This document shows, one piece after another, positions 40,826-49,343 of a stretch of 64,000 nt of DNA (position 1 is the first letter of the stretch; every line of letters begins with the position of its first letter). Position numbers and translations under genes: made by a program. The notes beneath the pieces are model-generated. The model was given only the letters and a program-made list of their open reading frames with translations, was not told the DNA's origin and made no database searches. Origin of the DNA: JAFDZW01 sp964404255. GTDB lineage: Bacteria; Bacteroidota; Ignavibacteria; Palsa-1295. The DNA lies in assembly GCA_964404255.1 (NCBI GenBank), contig CAYOJJ010000016.1:1-64000 (forward strand), in the 5' to 3' direction.

Positions 40826-42301
40826 TTATGCAAGGGCAACGGCCATTCCTGCGGGATTAAAGAGCGCGTAGTCGATCCAAGCAGTGAGCCGGTAAATAAC
40901 TCCGCCCGGTTGCGGGTGCCGTTCGATAATTATTCCTTCGTTGTCCGTGTCAAGAATTGAGAAAATCAAATTCGTATAGCGAGCAAGCAAGACGTTAGGA
41001 CTTGCAAGGAAGCGGTGCGTTACGATGGAATGACCGGAGAAATTTTTCTTATCCGCCGTTGTACCGATAATGGCAGCCAGACCATCGGTGCGGTCTCCTA
41101 AATCTTTTAGGTACTGCTTCCACCCTTTCCACGACGAAATAAAAAGCATATCCTCGTCGTAAAAGCGGTCGTTATCGGTGGAGAGCATTGCATCGATAAG
41201 CAGTTGGTATAACTCGGCGGGAGTATGCGTACCAACCGTAACTTTTTGTTCGGAAGGTACAAGCGAGTTTGCAAGGGTCAGCCACCCGGAAGCAACGGCT
41301 GTAGGATCGGTAACGAGTTCGACATCGTCGGCGGTATCGCTGGTAGCGTTGAACCCCGCCCATTGAAAGCGGTTACGCATACCCTTAATAAATTTGTCAA
41401 AGATGATATTTTCGAGACCTGGGATATTATGCTTATGCAGTTGTATCGTCTCGGTAGTAATGGTAAATTCAATATCGACTTTTTTGAGGTCGAGCGCGAC
41501 ACGGGAGTTCGTTACCTTTTGCCGGTTATTATCGTTTGGAGCAAAGCCAACGGGGAGCCTTCGTAATTGTATGTTATCCCCGTCGATGATTTCGGCATTG
41601 TATTTTTTGGAAGGGGCTTTTATTACGTTGACCTTTGAAAGTAACTCCGAACCGTCGACCATCAAATCAATAAGACCGGAAGCCTGTTCGGGTATCCATG
41701 AACCGGGAGTGAAATCGAGCGGTGTAATAGAATCCTTGCGTACTCCTTCGGTGCGTAAACCGGCGAGTTGCATTTTCAAAACGGAGAGATTTACTTCCGG
41801 CTTTTCCTCTTTCTCTACCGGCGTTTCTTTTTCCGGTGTGAAGCGAATAGAAGAAGACACGCGCGTTTGTTTATGTACTGCTTCCTGACCTTTCTTCGCG
41901 CTCTTTTGCGGTGAATCGGTGAGAGGGGCTTCCGGCGTGGTAGCAGTTGAATCGGGGGCGGGACTACCGTCGCCGGAAGCCGTCATAGAAGGATCGGCGG
42001 CGACCATTTTTGCCGCCAGTTCTTCTACGGACATCTTAAATAATTTAGCGAGTGCCTTAATCCCTTCCGGCGTTACATCGAAGCCCTTTCCGGTTTCGAC
42101 GAAATCCAAATAGTCTTTGATGTTGGTAAGCCCGAGAGCTTCGGCGACGTCTTTTTCGGAGAACCCACGCTCGAAGCGTTCGGCTTCAATCGCGGCGGCG
42201 GCGTCTTTGTTGACCGTTATGAATTCAGACCAGAAGGGGTCGCTATCTGCCTTCGATAGGGAGAGGATAAAGATAGGCAGTGAGGATTTGTTGAGTACCA
42301 T
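40826..42301 (-). CDS. major capsid protein with long N-terminal prodomain
   Basis: The protein has 491 residues. About 1-210 form an N-terminal extension: residues 42-98 look like an XRE-type helix-turn-helix (GFSEKDVAEALGL, then VTPEGIKALAKLFKMSVEEL), and 100-200 are a low-complexity Pro/Ser/Glu linker. From about 215 comes an HK97-fold capsid body with DFTPGSWIPEQASGLIDLMV, ETIQLHKHNIPGLENIIFDK, FYDEDMLFISSWKGWKQYLK and a C-terminal YRLTAWIDYALFNPAGMAVA. The extension probably acts as an internal scaffold removed by the protease encoded just upstream. The ATG at 42301 is used instead of the longer frame to 42376. Confidence 0.8.
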   Translation of the reverse strand: MVLNKSSLPIFILSLSKADSDPFWSEFITVNKDAAAAIEAERFERGFSEKDVAEALGLTNIKDYLDFVETGKGFDVTPEGIKALAKLFKMSVEELAAKMVAADPSMTASGDGSPAPDSTATTPEAPLTDSPQKSAKKGQEAVHKQTRVSSSIRFTPEKETPVEKEEKPEVNLSVLKMQLAGLRTEGVRKDSITPLDFTPGSWIPEQASGLIDLMVDGSELLSKVNVIKAPSKKYNAEIIDGDNIQLRRLPVGFAPNDNNRQKVTNSRVALDLKKVDIEFTITTETIQLHKHNIPGLENIIFDKFIKGMRNRFQWAGFNATSDTADDVELVTDPTAVASGWLTLANSLVPSEQKVTVGTHTPAELYQLLIDAMLSTDNDRFYDEDMLFISSWKGWKQYLKDLGDRTDGLAAIIGTTADKKNFSGHSIVTHRFLASPNVLLARYTNLIFSILDTDNEGIIIERHPQPGGVIYRLTAWIDYALFNPAGMAVALA

Positions 42302-42407
42302 ATTCGTTTTTCCTGTTTGTTTTTTTGAGAGAGACCGAGTGCGTCTGCGCGAATTAGTTCGCGGCGCAAAAACCAAAATCTTTTTTAGCAGTTAGAAGCG
42401 GGTCGCC

Positions 42408-43022
42408 TTAGGGCGTTTTTCTTGCAAGTGGTCGGAGCCTGTCTTTGCGAGTTGCTTTTCTAATAGTAGGGGCTTTATATTTTCTTGCGAGTACCTTTGT
42501 AGTAGTAGGTTGTAATAATTCGCTTTTATAGAGTCCCTGACCGGCGAGTGAGAGACCGCCGATGTCCTGTATGAATGGCAGCATTTCCGGCGAGAGTTCT
42601 ATTACTACTACCCACGCTCCTTTTGTGATATTAGGAAAGCGTTCGTCTTCACCACCGAGAATAAAACTTTCTACGATTGTACCTTTCCCCGGTGCAAAGT
42701 CATGTTGAAAGTCGACCATCTGCACTAATCCCATTCGTAAGAATTCGTGAGCGGCAGAGCGGATTACTTCACTGGTGGCACTATCGCCTTGCGTATCTAT
42801 TATACCCGGTTCGTACACAACCCCATACACGAGGCGACGCGAAGCGTCTTTATGAAGGATTCGAGCAGGAAGTTCGAACCGTACTCCGGTATCGCTCTTA
42901 ATGATAACCGGGCGACGATTAGCAGGGTGTTTAACCAGTGAGATTAATTGAACTCTCAGTTCGGCGAACTCGCCTTTTAGCAGACCTTCTATTGTATCGT
43001 ATTTAGACCTATCGTTTCCCAT
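42408..43022 (-). CDS. prohead protease, XkdF/S78-like
   Basis: The 204-residue protein follows the XkdF-type prohead serine protease pattern: VYGVVYEPGIIDTQGDSATS, MVDFQHDFAPGKGTIVESFI with the catalytic-type His, and WVVVIELSPEMLPFIQDIGG with the GLSLAGQG close that contains the likely Ser. It would trim the capsid prodomain. It is the first gene of the leftward late operon. The ATG at 43022 is chosen over a TTG at 43067, which would start inside the regulatory repeat. Confidence 0.78.
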   Translation of the reverse strand: MGNDRSKYDTIEGLLKGEFAELRVQLISLVKHPANRRPVIIKSDTGVRFELPARILHKDASRRLVYGVVYEPGIIDTQGDSATSEVIRSAAHEFLRMGLVQMVDFQHDFAPGKGTIVESFILGGEDERFPNITKGAWVVVIELSPEMLPFIQDIGGLSLAGQGLYKSELLQPTTTKVLARKYKAPTIRKATRKDRLRPLARKTP

Positions 43023-43243
43023 ACATCTCAAGTAACGCCCTACCCTTAAAAAAGTAACAAATGACAAAGCTACCTGTAGCTACATATCACTAATAGCTAC
43101 AGGTAGCTTTTATTTTAAATAATTTATTTTTTTAGCTACCGGTAGCTATTAGTGATATGTAGCTACCGGTAGCCGAGCGTTTTGTATCCTATACAAGTAG
43201 TATCCGTTATAGCAGTGTAACTCTTTTAAAAGGTCTTCAAAAG
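43023..43243. promoter_or_regulatory. divergent late control region with four AGCTAC-type palindromes
   Basis: Four 14-base palindromes occupy 43068-43081, 43095-43108, 43134-43147 and 43161-43174, with forms AGCTACCTGTAGCT, AGCTACAGGTAGCT, AGCTACCGGTAGCT and AGCTACCGGTAGCC. Each pair is separated by the same 13 bases in opposite orientation (ACATATCACTAAT and its complement), so the whole is a 107-base inverted repeat around an AT-rich centre of 25 bases. It lies exactly between the leftward protease/capsid operon and the rightward lysis/portal/terminase operon. It is the best candidate for a shared late activator or repressor site. Confidence 0.7.
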
Positions 43244-43828
43244 ATGTTCACGCTCTCCGAGTTTGCAATTGAGTTCGAACGCGCTACCCGCGCGGAAATG
43301 ATAGTCCGTTGTGAACGAGCCATAGAACATTTACTCGGAGCAGTACAGGAAGTTTACTTAAAAGAATTAAGTGGTTCTCACGGCGGAGCGGGTGGGGTCG
43401 GAGCATTACAAAAGCAATTACAGGTTGCCGAAGATTTAATAACCGCGTTACTTGGCTTCGGCAAATCGGGAGACCATCTTAAATATGTAGAGTACGGCGT
43501 AAGGCCCGCCGACCCCGATGGGTACTCAGCCTATACGACTATTCCACCGGTGAAGGCTTTTTTCGAATGGATAAAACTCGCCCGCCTAACACTCACAACG
43601 GCAACACGAACACGGGCCAGGTCACGGCGACCATCCGTAAAGAAAAGCCGCGTTAAGAAAAGAAATAGAAAGCCGTCCTCACTCTCTGCCGATGACAAAG
43701 CGCGCTTACACGCGGCATGGGCTATGGCAATTTATCGCAGACGCTATGGATATAAAGGTCTTCATATTATAGAACGAGTTGTAAAGGCTGAAACAGCCAA
43801 CTTGCAAGCATTACTTAACGGTCAATAA
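43244..43828 (+). CDS. phage late protein with basic C-terminal half, unknown
   Basis: The 194-residue protein starts with a helical domain (MFTLSEFAIEFERATRAEMI, then a Gly-rich loop SGSHGGAGGVGALQKQLQVA). A very basic segment, TRTRARSRRPSVKKSRVKKR, and a C-terminal helix pair WAMAIYRRRYGYKGLHIIER follow. It resembles head-tail joining (HK97 gp10/Mu gpG-like) proteins in outline, which often contain such a basic helix near the end. It is the first gene of the rightward late operon. Confidence 0.5.
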   Translation: MFTLSEFAIEFERATRAEMIVRCERAIEHLLGAVQEVYLKELSGSHGGAGGVGALQKQLQVAEDLITALLGFGKSGDHLKYVEYGVRPADPDGYSAYTTIPPVKAFFEWIKLARLTLTTATRTRARSRRPSVKKSRVKKRNRKPSSLSADDKARLHAAWAMAIYRRRYGYKGLHIIERVVKAETANLQALLNGQ

Positions 43829-43845
43829 CTAACTATTACAATTAT

Positions 43846-44505
43846 ATGAAAACGATCACTCTTATTCTCTACTTACTCTCAACGGTACACACACAACCTA
43901 CCGCGCTTTCGGGTCTTCGGTTAATAGATAAGGCGGGCCTTACGATTGAAAACGAATTACGCACGGACTCGCTCGAAGCAGAAAGCGGCGACGTGTTGCC
44001 GTTTCACGCGGAAATCGTAACGGTTGCGAAGAAATATAAACTGCCACCGGCGTTACTCGCGGCAATCGTACAGGAAGAATCGCGCTTCGATGAATTTGCT
44101 GTTCGTACCGAACGATCTTACCTCAAAAAACGAAAAGTTATAACCGAAGCGAATGCCTTTTCAAAGTCTCACGGCGGTTTAGCAAGGGAGCAAGGCTTTG
44201 ATGCCCGGTACTTAAGCGAGTTGATTCTGCCATTGAACTCGCTCGAATCCGGGGCAAAACATTTACAATCCTTACTTATTAAGTATAAAAAAGACACCCT
44301 CTCGGCTATTAGTGCTTACAATCAGGGTAATAACCGGAAGCGGCACGGGCTATTTGCTAACGCCCGGTATGTCTATAGAGTAAGTGTTGCATGGAAATTT
44401 TATACCCCCTACTTTTCACAAAGCAACTCAACCGGCTATAATTACATGAACTGGTTTTTTCCTCTCACTTCAACTTTTTACTGCTATGACTACGCTCTCC
44501 GTTAA
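43846..44505 (+). CDS. lytic transglycosylase, phage lysis enzyme
   Basis: The 219-residue protein has a signal peptide (KTITLILYLLSTVHTQPT) and one SLT-type transglycosylase domain of about 75-195. PPALLAAIVQEESRFDEFAV carries the catalytic Glu (first or second E of QEESRF), with SHGGLAREQGF, SLESGAKHLQSLL and SAISAYNQGN in the usual order. It cleaves the glycan strand of peptidoglycan to release virions. Export by signal peptide suggests a SAR- or Sec-type lysis route without a pinhole. It overlaps the next gene by 20 bases, a lysis-cassette layout. Confidence 0.85.
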   Translation: MKTITLILYLLSTVHTQPTALSGLRLIDKAGLTIENELRTDSLEAESGDVLPFHAEIVTVAKKYKLPPALLAAIVQEESRFDEFAVRTERSYLKKRKVITEANAFSKSHGGLAREQGFDARYLSELILPLNSLESGAKHLQSLLIKYKKDTLSAISAYNQGNNRKRHGLFANARYVYRVSVAWKFYTPYFSQSNSTGYNYMNWFFPLTSTFYCYDYALR

Positions 44506-45022
44506 GCAACTCATCTATATTCTTTCTGGTATCCTTCTGCTTTGCTTACTTATCATATTACTTAAGCAGTGTTCGGCACTCCCGCCGTCGCTTTCGGTTA
44601 CTCACACCACCGTTACCAATAGAACGGTCTCCTTACGACCGGATTCAATAGTCTATCACTTACGAACTCCGGCAAAAGCAATTATTATTACTGCCAGAGC
44701 AACCAAACGCACCGGTACTACTGCCGGACTCGATACCATAGGTTACTTTTCGCCCGGGGATACTACGCAAGTATTCCCGGATACGGCTTCGATTCGCTAC
44801 GATAGTACTACCGATCTGTTTATGATTGCCATAAAAGAAAGCGAACGCCGACGAAAAGAACTTATCCGCTTTCTTGCTCGCGATTCTATTATTACGGTAC
44901 ATGATTCCGTTCGTGAGATACGTACCGAACCGCTCCCGTTCTGGCACGACCCCTTACTCTTTGCCGGTGGATTTACGGTCGGCGCGGTTATTGCCGTATT
45001 GCTAACGCTCTTTTTACATTAA
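44486..45022 (+). CDS. two-helix envelope protein, spanin- or holin-like
   Basis: The 178-residue protein has one membrane helix at the N-terminus (YILSGILLLCLLIILL) and one at the C-terminus (LLFAGGFTVGAVIAVLLTLF), with about 120 residues between them containing ESERRRKELIRFLA. The N-terminal Cys context (LLKQC) is not a good lipobox, so a classical u-spanin is doubtful. The 20-base overlap with the transglycosylase makes a role in outer-membrane disruption or hole formation likely. The call is from context and topology. Confidence 0.55.
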   Translation: MTTLSVKQLIYILSGILLLCLLIILLKQCSALPPSLSVTHTTVTNRTVSLRPDSIVYHLRTPAKAIIITARATKRTGTTAGLDTIGYFSPGDTTQVFPDTASIRYDSTTDLFMIAIKESERRRKELIRFLARDSIITVHDSVREIRTEPLPFWHDPLLFAGGFTVGAVIAVLLTLFLH

Positions 45023-45023
45023 C

Positions 45024-45416
45024 ATGGTTAGCGAACTTCGAGCGGTAGCGGACGCGCTCTCAACCCTTACGGGAGTTAGTGTTCTTCGTACCCGGTGGTA
45101 TGCCGAAAAGATTAACGCCGAACTCCCGGCTATTATCATAGACTACTCCCGGCCCGAAGAACCCTTATTAATGGAAAACGGAATCCCGGTAGAAGGCGGA
45201 GACTACTTTTATTTAGAGCTGGCAGTTTCGCCGATTTCAACTGCCGATCCTCTCGAAGCCCTCGAACGGCTCGAAACATTAATCGAACAAGCACTCTCCG
45301 CCCTTCGCACTGCCTTTCCTAATAATACTATACTGTTTATACAACCGGAAACGGTTGAAATGCCCTTCGCAAAGCAAACAAGCCTCTCGTTTATTTGCGA
45401 TCTCTTTATAGGGTAG
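45024..45416 (+). CDS. putative tail terminator / minor tail protein
   Basis: The 130-residue protein fits the tail-terminator pattern (lambda gpU-like): an N-terminal helix MVSELRAVADALSTLTGVSV, RWYAEKINAELPAIIIDYSR, central strands (DYFYLELAVSPIST), a long helix LEALERLETLIEQALSALR and closing strands TSLSFICDLFIG. Such proteins cap the tail tube. It starts two bases after the lysis gene and is followed by the portal gene. The call is by size, strand-helix order and context. Confidence 0.5.
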   Translation: MVSELRAVADALSTLTGVSVLRTRWYAEKINAELPAIIIDYSRPEEPLLMENGIPVEGGDYFYLELAVSPISTADPLEALERLETLIEQALSALRTAFPNNTILFIQPETVEMPFAKQTSLSFICDLFIG

Positions 45417-45445
45417 GTCTCTCACAATTAAAAAAAGGTCTCAAT

Positions 45446-46747
45446 ATGAAAATTTTTGGATTTACGATAAGCAAGGCGGAGCGCGCCGCACTCTCCGCGT
45501 ATGGTATCAACTCTCCCGGCGAGCTAAACGAGTTAGTAGAACTGGTAAAAAGTTATGAGTGGGTTCGTAACATACTGGTTAGCGAACATGGTTGCGCTAT
45601 GCCAAGCGTCGATCCATTCCAATTGTCCGCGCTTTTTGATTCTAACGGCTATCATTCGAATGCTATTTATTGGAAACAGGTAGCAACGGTAGGTCAGGGT
45701 TATGAGTGTTCGGATGCCTTACACGCGGCAATCGATGAAGCCAACGAAAACGAATCGTTTCAGGAAATACTAAACAAGTTCTCACTGGATCTCGAAACCT
45801 ACGGCTCCGCCTACATTGAACCGGTACTTATTCCGGGAGCCGCGTACTTTTATAACTCTCCCGCACTGCTAACGAGAGTTAAACCACCAGTTGATAATAA
45901 TAATAGTGCCGAAGAATCGTTTGTTCAATTTGTCTATAAGAAAGGGTACGGCGTTGCTTCGCGGGAATTCGACAAATTTAAGCGGGGCCTTCGCACCGGT
46001 ATCAGGCAATTAAAACTTCCATCCCCGAACGCCGATCCGTGGTACGGTAAACCGGAATACCTATCCGCTCAAAAAGTCCTTACTCTTAATTTCTCTATCC
46101 TTACCCTTGCGGATAAGTGGTTTAGTAATTCCATGATGCTCGACAAACTCTTTGTGCTCGAAGGCGGGAGTAAACTTACGTCCGAGCAGAAACGAGAAAT
46201 GACCGGGTTTATGAAACGCAACCTAAAAGGCTTAGAAAATGCCGCAAAGAGTTTAGTACTGGAGCTACAGCGCGGAGCAAAGTTGAACGTACAGGATATG
46301 AACGGCTCGATTAAAGAGGCTCCGTACATCGAACTGCGAAAAGAAAACCGAGACGAAATAGCTTCGGCGCACCGTGTACCCCCGCGCTTGCTTGCGATTA
46401 TGATTGCCGGTCAAATCGGGGCCGGTTCCGAAGTAGAAGGTCAGCTAAAGATTTTTAAGATAGGATTTGTCGACGCCCGACAACGAATGATAGAACGGTT
46501 CTTTCAAAAACTCTTTGCCGATATGGGATTACCGGATGCAAAAAGTTTTAAGCTAACCCCGATGGATATTACGGCGGGAAGTATCGACGCTCAAGTCCTC
46601 TCACTACTGACCGGCGGTGCTCCGATCCTCACACCAGCCGAAGCACGCGAAGACTGGTTCACGGAAAAAGGAGTCTTCACCGCAAAAGGAGCTACGCTCC
46701 TTACTCAATACCTCGCATTGCTCTCGAAAGCAATGGATAAATTATAA
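45446..46747 (+). CDS. portal protein, PBSX/P2-like
   Basis: The 433-residue protein matches PBSX/P2-type portals. Stem and wing motifs are YHSNAIYWKQVATVGQGYEC, NKFSLDLETYGSAYIEPVLI and GKPEYLSAQKVLTLN. The conserved crown-side ELRKENRDEIASAHRVPPRL then LAIMIAGQIGAGSEVEGQL loop follows, and ARQRMIERFFQKLF. It forms the DNA entry ring. The ATG at 45446 is used because the upstream frame overlaps the previous gene. It is directly followed by the terminase genes. It is not similar to the orphan portal at 19327. Confidence 0.82.
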   Translation: MKIFGFTISKAERAALSAYGINSPGELNELVELVKSYEWVRNILVSEHGCAMPSVDPFQLSALFDSNGYHSNAIYWKQVATVGQGYECSDALHAAIDEANENESFQEILNKFSLDLETYGSAYIEPVLIPGAAYFYNSPALLTRVKPPVDNNNSAEESFVQFVYKKGYGVASREFDKFKRGLRTGIRQLKLPSPNADPWYGKPEYLSAQKVLTLNFSILTLADKWFSNSMMLDKLFVLEGGSKLTSEQKREMTGFMKRNLKGLENAAKSLVLELQRGAKLNVQDMNGSIKEAPYIELRKENRDEIASAHRVPPRLLAIMIAGQIGAGSEVEGQLKIFKIGFVDARQRMIERFFQKLFADMGLPDAKSFKLTPMDITAGSIDAQVLSLLTGGAPILTPAEAREDWFTEKGVFTAKGATLLTQYLALLSKAMDKL

Positions 46748-46763
46748 ACGAAAGGTACTCCAC

Positions 46764-47231
46764 ATGGCAAACAGAATCATAACTACCGAACGCCTGCGCG
46801 CGCGGCAACTCTACGTACATGGCAATTTTCGTCCCGAAGATATTGCCGCCACCTTGCAGGTGCATACCAATACCATCCGTTCATGGATTAAAAAATACGG
46901 ATGGAGAATCGAACGCGACGAAGTGCAACTATCCACGCTCGAAATGGGAAATCGCATTAAGCGTCTTACCAGAGATTTACTCGACGACTTCGACGAGAAA
47001 CAGCAACGGGGTGAACTCATAAGCGATACACTGGTCACCCGCCTTGAAAAATTATCGCGTACCATGATGAAATTCTACGGCGACTACGATCTGCGAGGCT
47101 CGGTCATTATCGCAATGGATTACTTTACAAAATTTCTCTCGGCAACCGGCGATACGACCGCTCTTAAAATCGTAAACTCCCACCTCGAAGCCTTTTATAA
47201 TAGCTTAAGGAGTAACCATGACTTACTCTAA
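46764..47231 (+). CDS. terminase small subunit
   Basis: This 155-residue protein opens with a helix-turn-helix of the terminase small subunit type: ERLRARQLYVHGNFRPEDIA, then ATLQVHTNTIRSWIKKYGWR. A helical oligomerisation region follows (GNRIKRLTRDLLDDFDEKQQ). It recognises packaging-start DNA and recruits the large subunit. Start ATG 46764. Its last 14 bases overlap the large subunit gene, so the two are translationally coupled. In Mu-like phages the pac site lies at the left end, here near 28975. Confidence 0.8.
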   Translation: MANRIITTERLRARQLYVHGNFRPEDIAATLQVHTNTIRSWIKKYGWRIERDEVQLSTLEMGNRIKRLTRDLLDDFDEKQQRGELISDTLVTRLEKLSRTMMKFYGDYDLRGSVIIAMDYFTKFLSATGDTTALKIVNSHLEAFYNSLRSNHDLL

Positions 47232-48822
47232 TAAAACATTTGGTTCGCCGTTGCCGAGACCGAGACCCCATAAGCCTACCGAACAACAGTTCATACAAGC
47301 GGCGGCAGAGCAACGCAAGCAATCTGCCGCACTCGAACTCTTTGCCGAGCAGGGTGCAAACTCAAAAGAAGAACGAATACAACGCGGCCTCGCCGATCCG
47401 TTCTTCTTTTATGCTACCTACCTTCCTCACTTTTTCGGTAACGATAAGGCGGACTGGCACGACGAATATGTCGGCGACCTGCAACTAACAGACCAGTTAT
47501 TAGCGGTAACCGCACAACGCGACGGAGCTAAAAGTACGATACTCTTTGCAGAAATCGTTCGGTGGATTTGCTACCGTAAACATAAACTTATAATCTATAG
47601 GTTAGACTCACTCGAAAAAGCGGAGTTCTACACGGAACGCATACTAATAGAATTTCAACATAACCCGCGCCTTCGCCATGACTTTGGAGCACTCGTTACA
47701 AAAGACGCTTCGCGCCGGGATTTCGTCTGTTCCGATCCAAAGACACACGCAACGATTACCCGTATAGTTGCCTTCGGTGCCGGAATGTCCTTGCGCGGCT
47801 TCATTAACGAGAATACCAGACCGGATGTAATCATTAACGAAGACTTGCAAGACCGGGACTCCGCCGAAAGCGAAAAGCGAACGAATAAAGAAATACGCCG
47901 CCTGTTGCACGATGCAAGACCGGCCCTCACGGTTACCGGATGGAAGTTTATAGTAATAGGAAATATAATCTGTAGTAACTCGCTTATGGATCGCTTGCTC
48001 GACCCGAAGCAGTACAAAGCCTTTCTTAAACGCCGCTACTCTGCCGAGTACACAGATGAGTTCGGAGTACGACATTCGACCTGGAATTCGCGCTACCCGC
48101 TTTCGCAACTCGATAAGGTTCGCTTTGAAATCGGCGACGATGCCTACGAAGTGGAATTCCTCTGCCGTACGGTTGAGGTTGGTAGTATCTTTAAGGCAAA
48201 GCGGGACATTCACCGGTGGAGTAGTCTCCCCGTTGAAATAGATTACTCGCAAGTGTTAGTACAGGTTGACCCCGCACTCTCCGGGTTCAACGATGACACT
48301 GCGCTCGGCGTACTCGTAAATTACTTCCACGACCTTGACCGCCCGGATTATGGAACGTGGTGTGATGAAAACGGAGAGCCGTTCGGTGAAGGTACTTATA
48401 CTATTCTACTGGCAGTGTATTGCCGACAGGCCGGAATCGACGAAACGATCACTGCCTCTTATGAGTACTACGAACAGTACCACGGAACGGACTTTCATAT
48501 CGACGGTTCGGTGGATAAGGAAATAGTATTCGAGCGGTTCTTCGGTGCTTATGAAGTGAAGACCGGCAAACGCCTTCCTATTATATACGATAAATTCTTA
48601 ACCTCGAAGGAAGCCCGGATAAAAGCATTACAACCGTTAATGCAACGCCGCCGCGTCTTGCTTCCCCCGGGGGACTCCGAAGACGTAAAAAATCTTATTA
48701 GGCAACTTACCCGCTTCGGCAAATCCGGCGAACGTGACGACGGCCCGGATATGCTCGCCGCCGCCGTGGAAAATCTCGATCCTGAATACGGATTAGGACG
48801 AACCGAAGTGTATATATTATAA
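47218..48822 (+). CDS. terminase large subunit
   Basis: The 534-residue protein has an ATPase domain with a Walker A variant QRDGAKST near residues 99-107 (the G-x-A-K-S type usual for this group), Walker B PDVIINEDLQD near 203-210, and an arm motif SLRGFINENTRPD before it. A nuclease domain follows, with the first acid in QVDPALSGFNDDT near 350 and the last in DDGPDMLAAAVEN. It pumps phage DNA into the head and cuts it. The length is normal. It is the last gene of the rightward late operon. Confidence 0.88.
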   Translation: MTYSNKTFGSPLPRPRPHKPTEQQFIQAAAEQRKQSAALELFAEQGANSKEERIQRGLADPFFFYATYLPHFFGNDKADWHDEYVGDLQLTDQLLAVTAQRDGAKSTILFAEIVRWICYRKHKLIIYRLDSLEKAEFYTERILIEFQHNPRLRHDFGALVTKDASRRDFVCSDPKTHATITRIVAFGAGMSLRGFINENTRPDVIINEDLQDRDSAESEKRTNKEIRRLLHDARPALTVTGWKFIVIGNIICSNSLMDRLLDPKQYKAFLKRRYSAEYTDEFGVRHSTWNSRYPLSQLDKVRFEIGDDAYEVEFLCRTVEVGSIFKAKRDIHRWSSLPVEIDYSQVLVQVDPALSGFNDDTALGVLVNYFHDLDRPDYGTWCDENGEPFGEGTYTILLAVYCRQAGIDETITASYEYYEQYHGTDFHIDGSVDKEIVFERFFGAYEVKTGKRLPIIYDKFLTSKEARIKALQPLMQRRRVLLPPGDSEDVKNLIRQLTRFGKSGERDDGPDMLAAAVENLDPEYGLGRTEVYIL

Positions 48823-48860
48823 GTAGAAAAGCAGGTTAGAATGTAGCACTTATGTTTATA

Positions 48861-49088
48861 CTACTTAATCCATTCGTGCGCGCCTTCCATTACTAATAAA
48901 TGTAGTTCAACCTTTAAGGCGGTGGCGATCTTAGCAAGGTTTTCAAGAGTGATATTTCCCGCTCCGCGCTCAATAGAACTAATATAAACCCTATGTAAAT
49001 TTGATTTTTTACTTAAATCGCCTTGCGAAAGGCCCCGCCATTGCCGAAAGGCCCGGATGTTTCGCCCTACCATTTTCGCTATATCCAT
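48861..49088 (-). CDS. small XRE-family regulator in the prophage
   Basis: This 75-residue protein is one Cro/C1-type helix-turn-helix (RGLSQGDLSKKSNLHRVYIS then SIERGAGNITLENLAKIATA). It lies on the minus strand between the terminase operon and the cargo genes. It is only distantly similar to the host pair at 2508 and 3626. Position beside the cargo suggests local control of cargo expression in the lysogen, or of the late operon whose end it faces. Which one cannot be told from sequence. Confidence 0.75.
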   Translation of the reverse strand: MDIAKMVGRNIRAFRQWRGLSQGDLSKKSNLHRVYISSIERGAGNITLENLAKIATALKVELHLLVMEGAHEWIK

Positions 49089-49343
49089 AGCTGTAATAAT
49101 ACCGAGTGCCGGTTAAGGGCTTTTTACTTGTATTACATTTATTTATACGTATGTTTGTACTGTACTTATGGCATTGAATGGGATGGAATATATTGCTATC
49201 AATACTGTTTCCCCTATAGGGCAAAAAATTTCACCCCGTCGTCAACGAATTAACGAATTATTTAGTGTAACTATTTGCCGCTTCGGGAGTCTTTTATTAA
49301 GAACACGAAGCGATGTTGTTTTAACTGATTACATTCTAATACA

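Noticed and set aside
41394..41888. 164-codon plus-strand frame antisense to the capsid gene
   Set aside because: It is a mirror of the capsid coding sequence in another frame, with Ser/Pro-rich composition typical of shadow frames.
29041..43022. Contractile (myovirus) tail
   Set aside because: No sheath, baseplate wedge or gp45-like spike protein was recognised among the late genes; a siphovirus-type tail fits better, although some tail genes remain unidentified.
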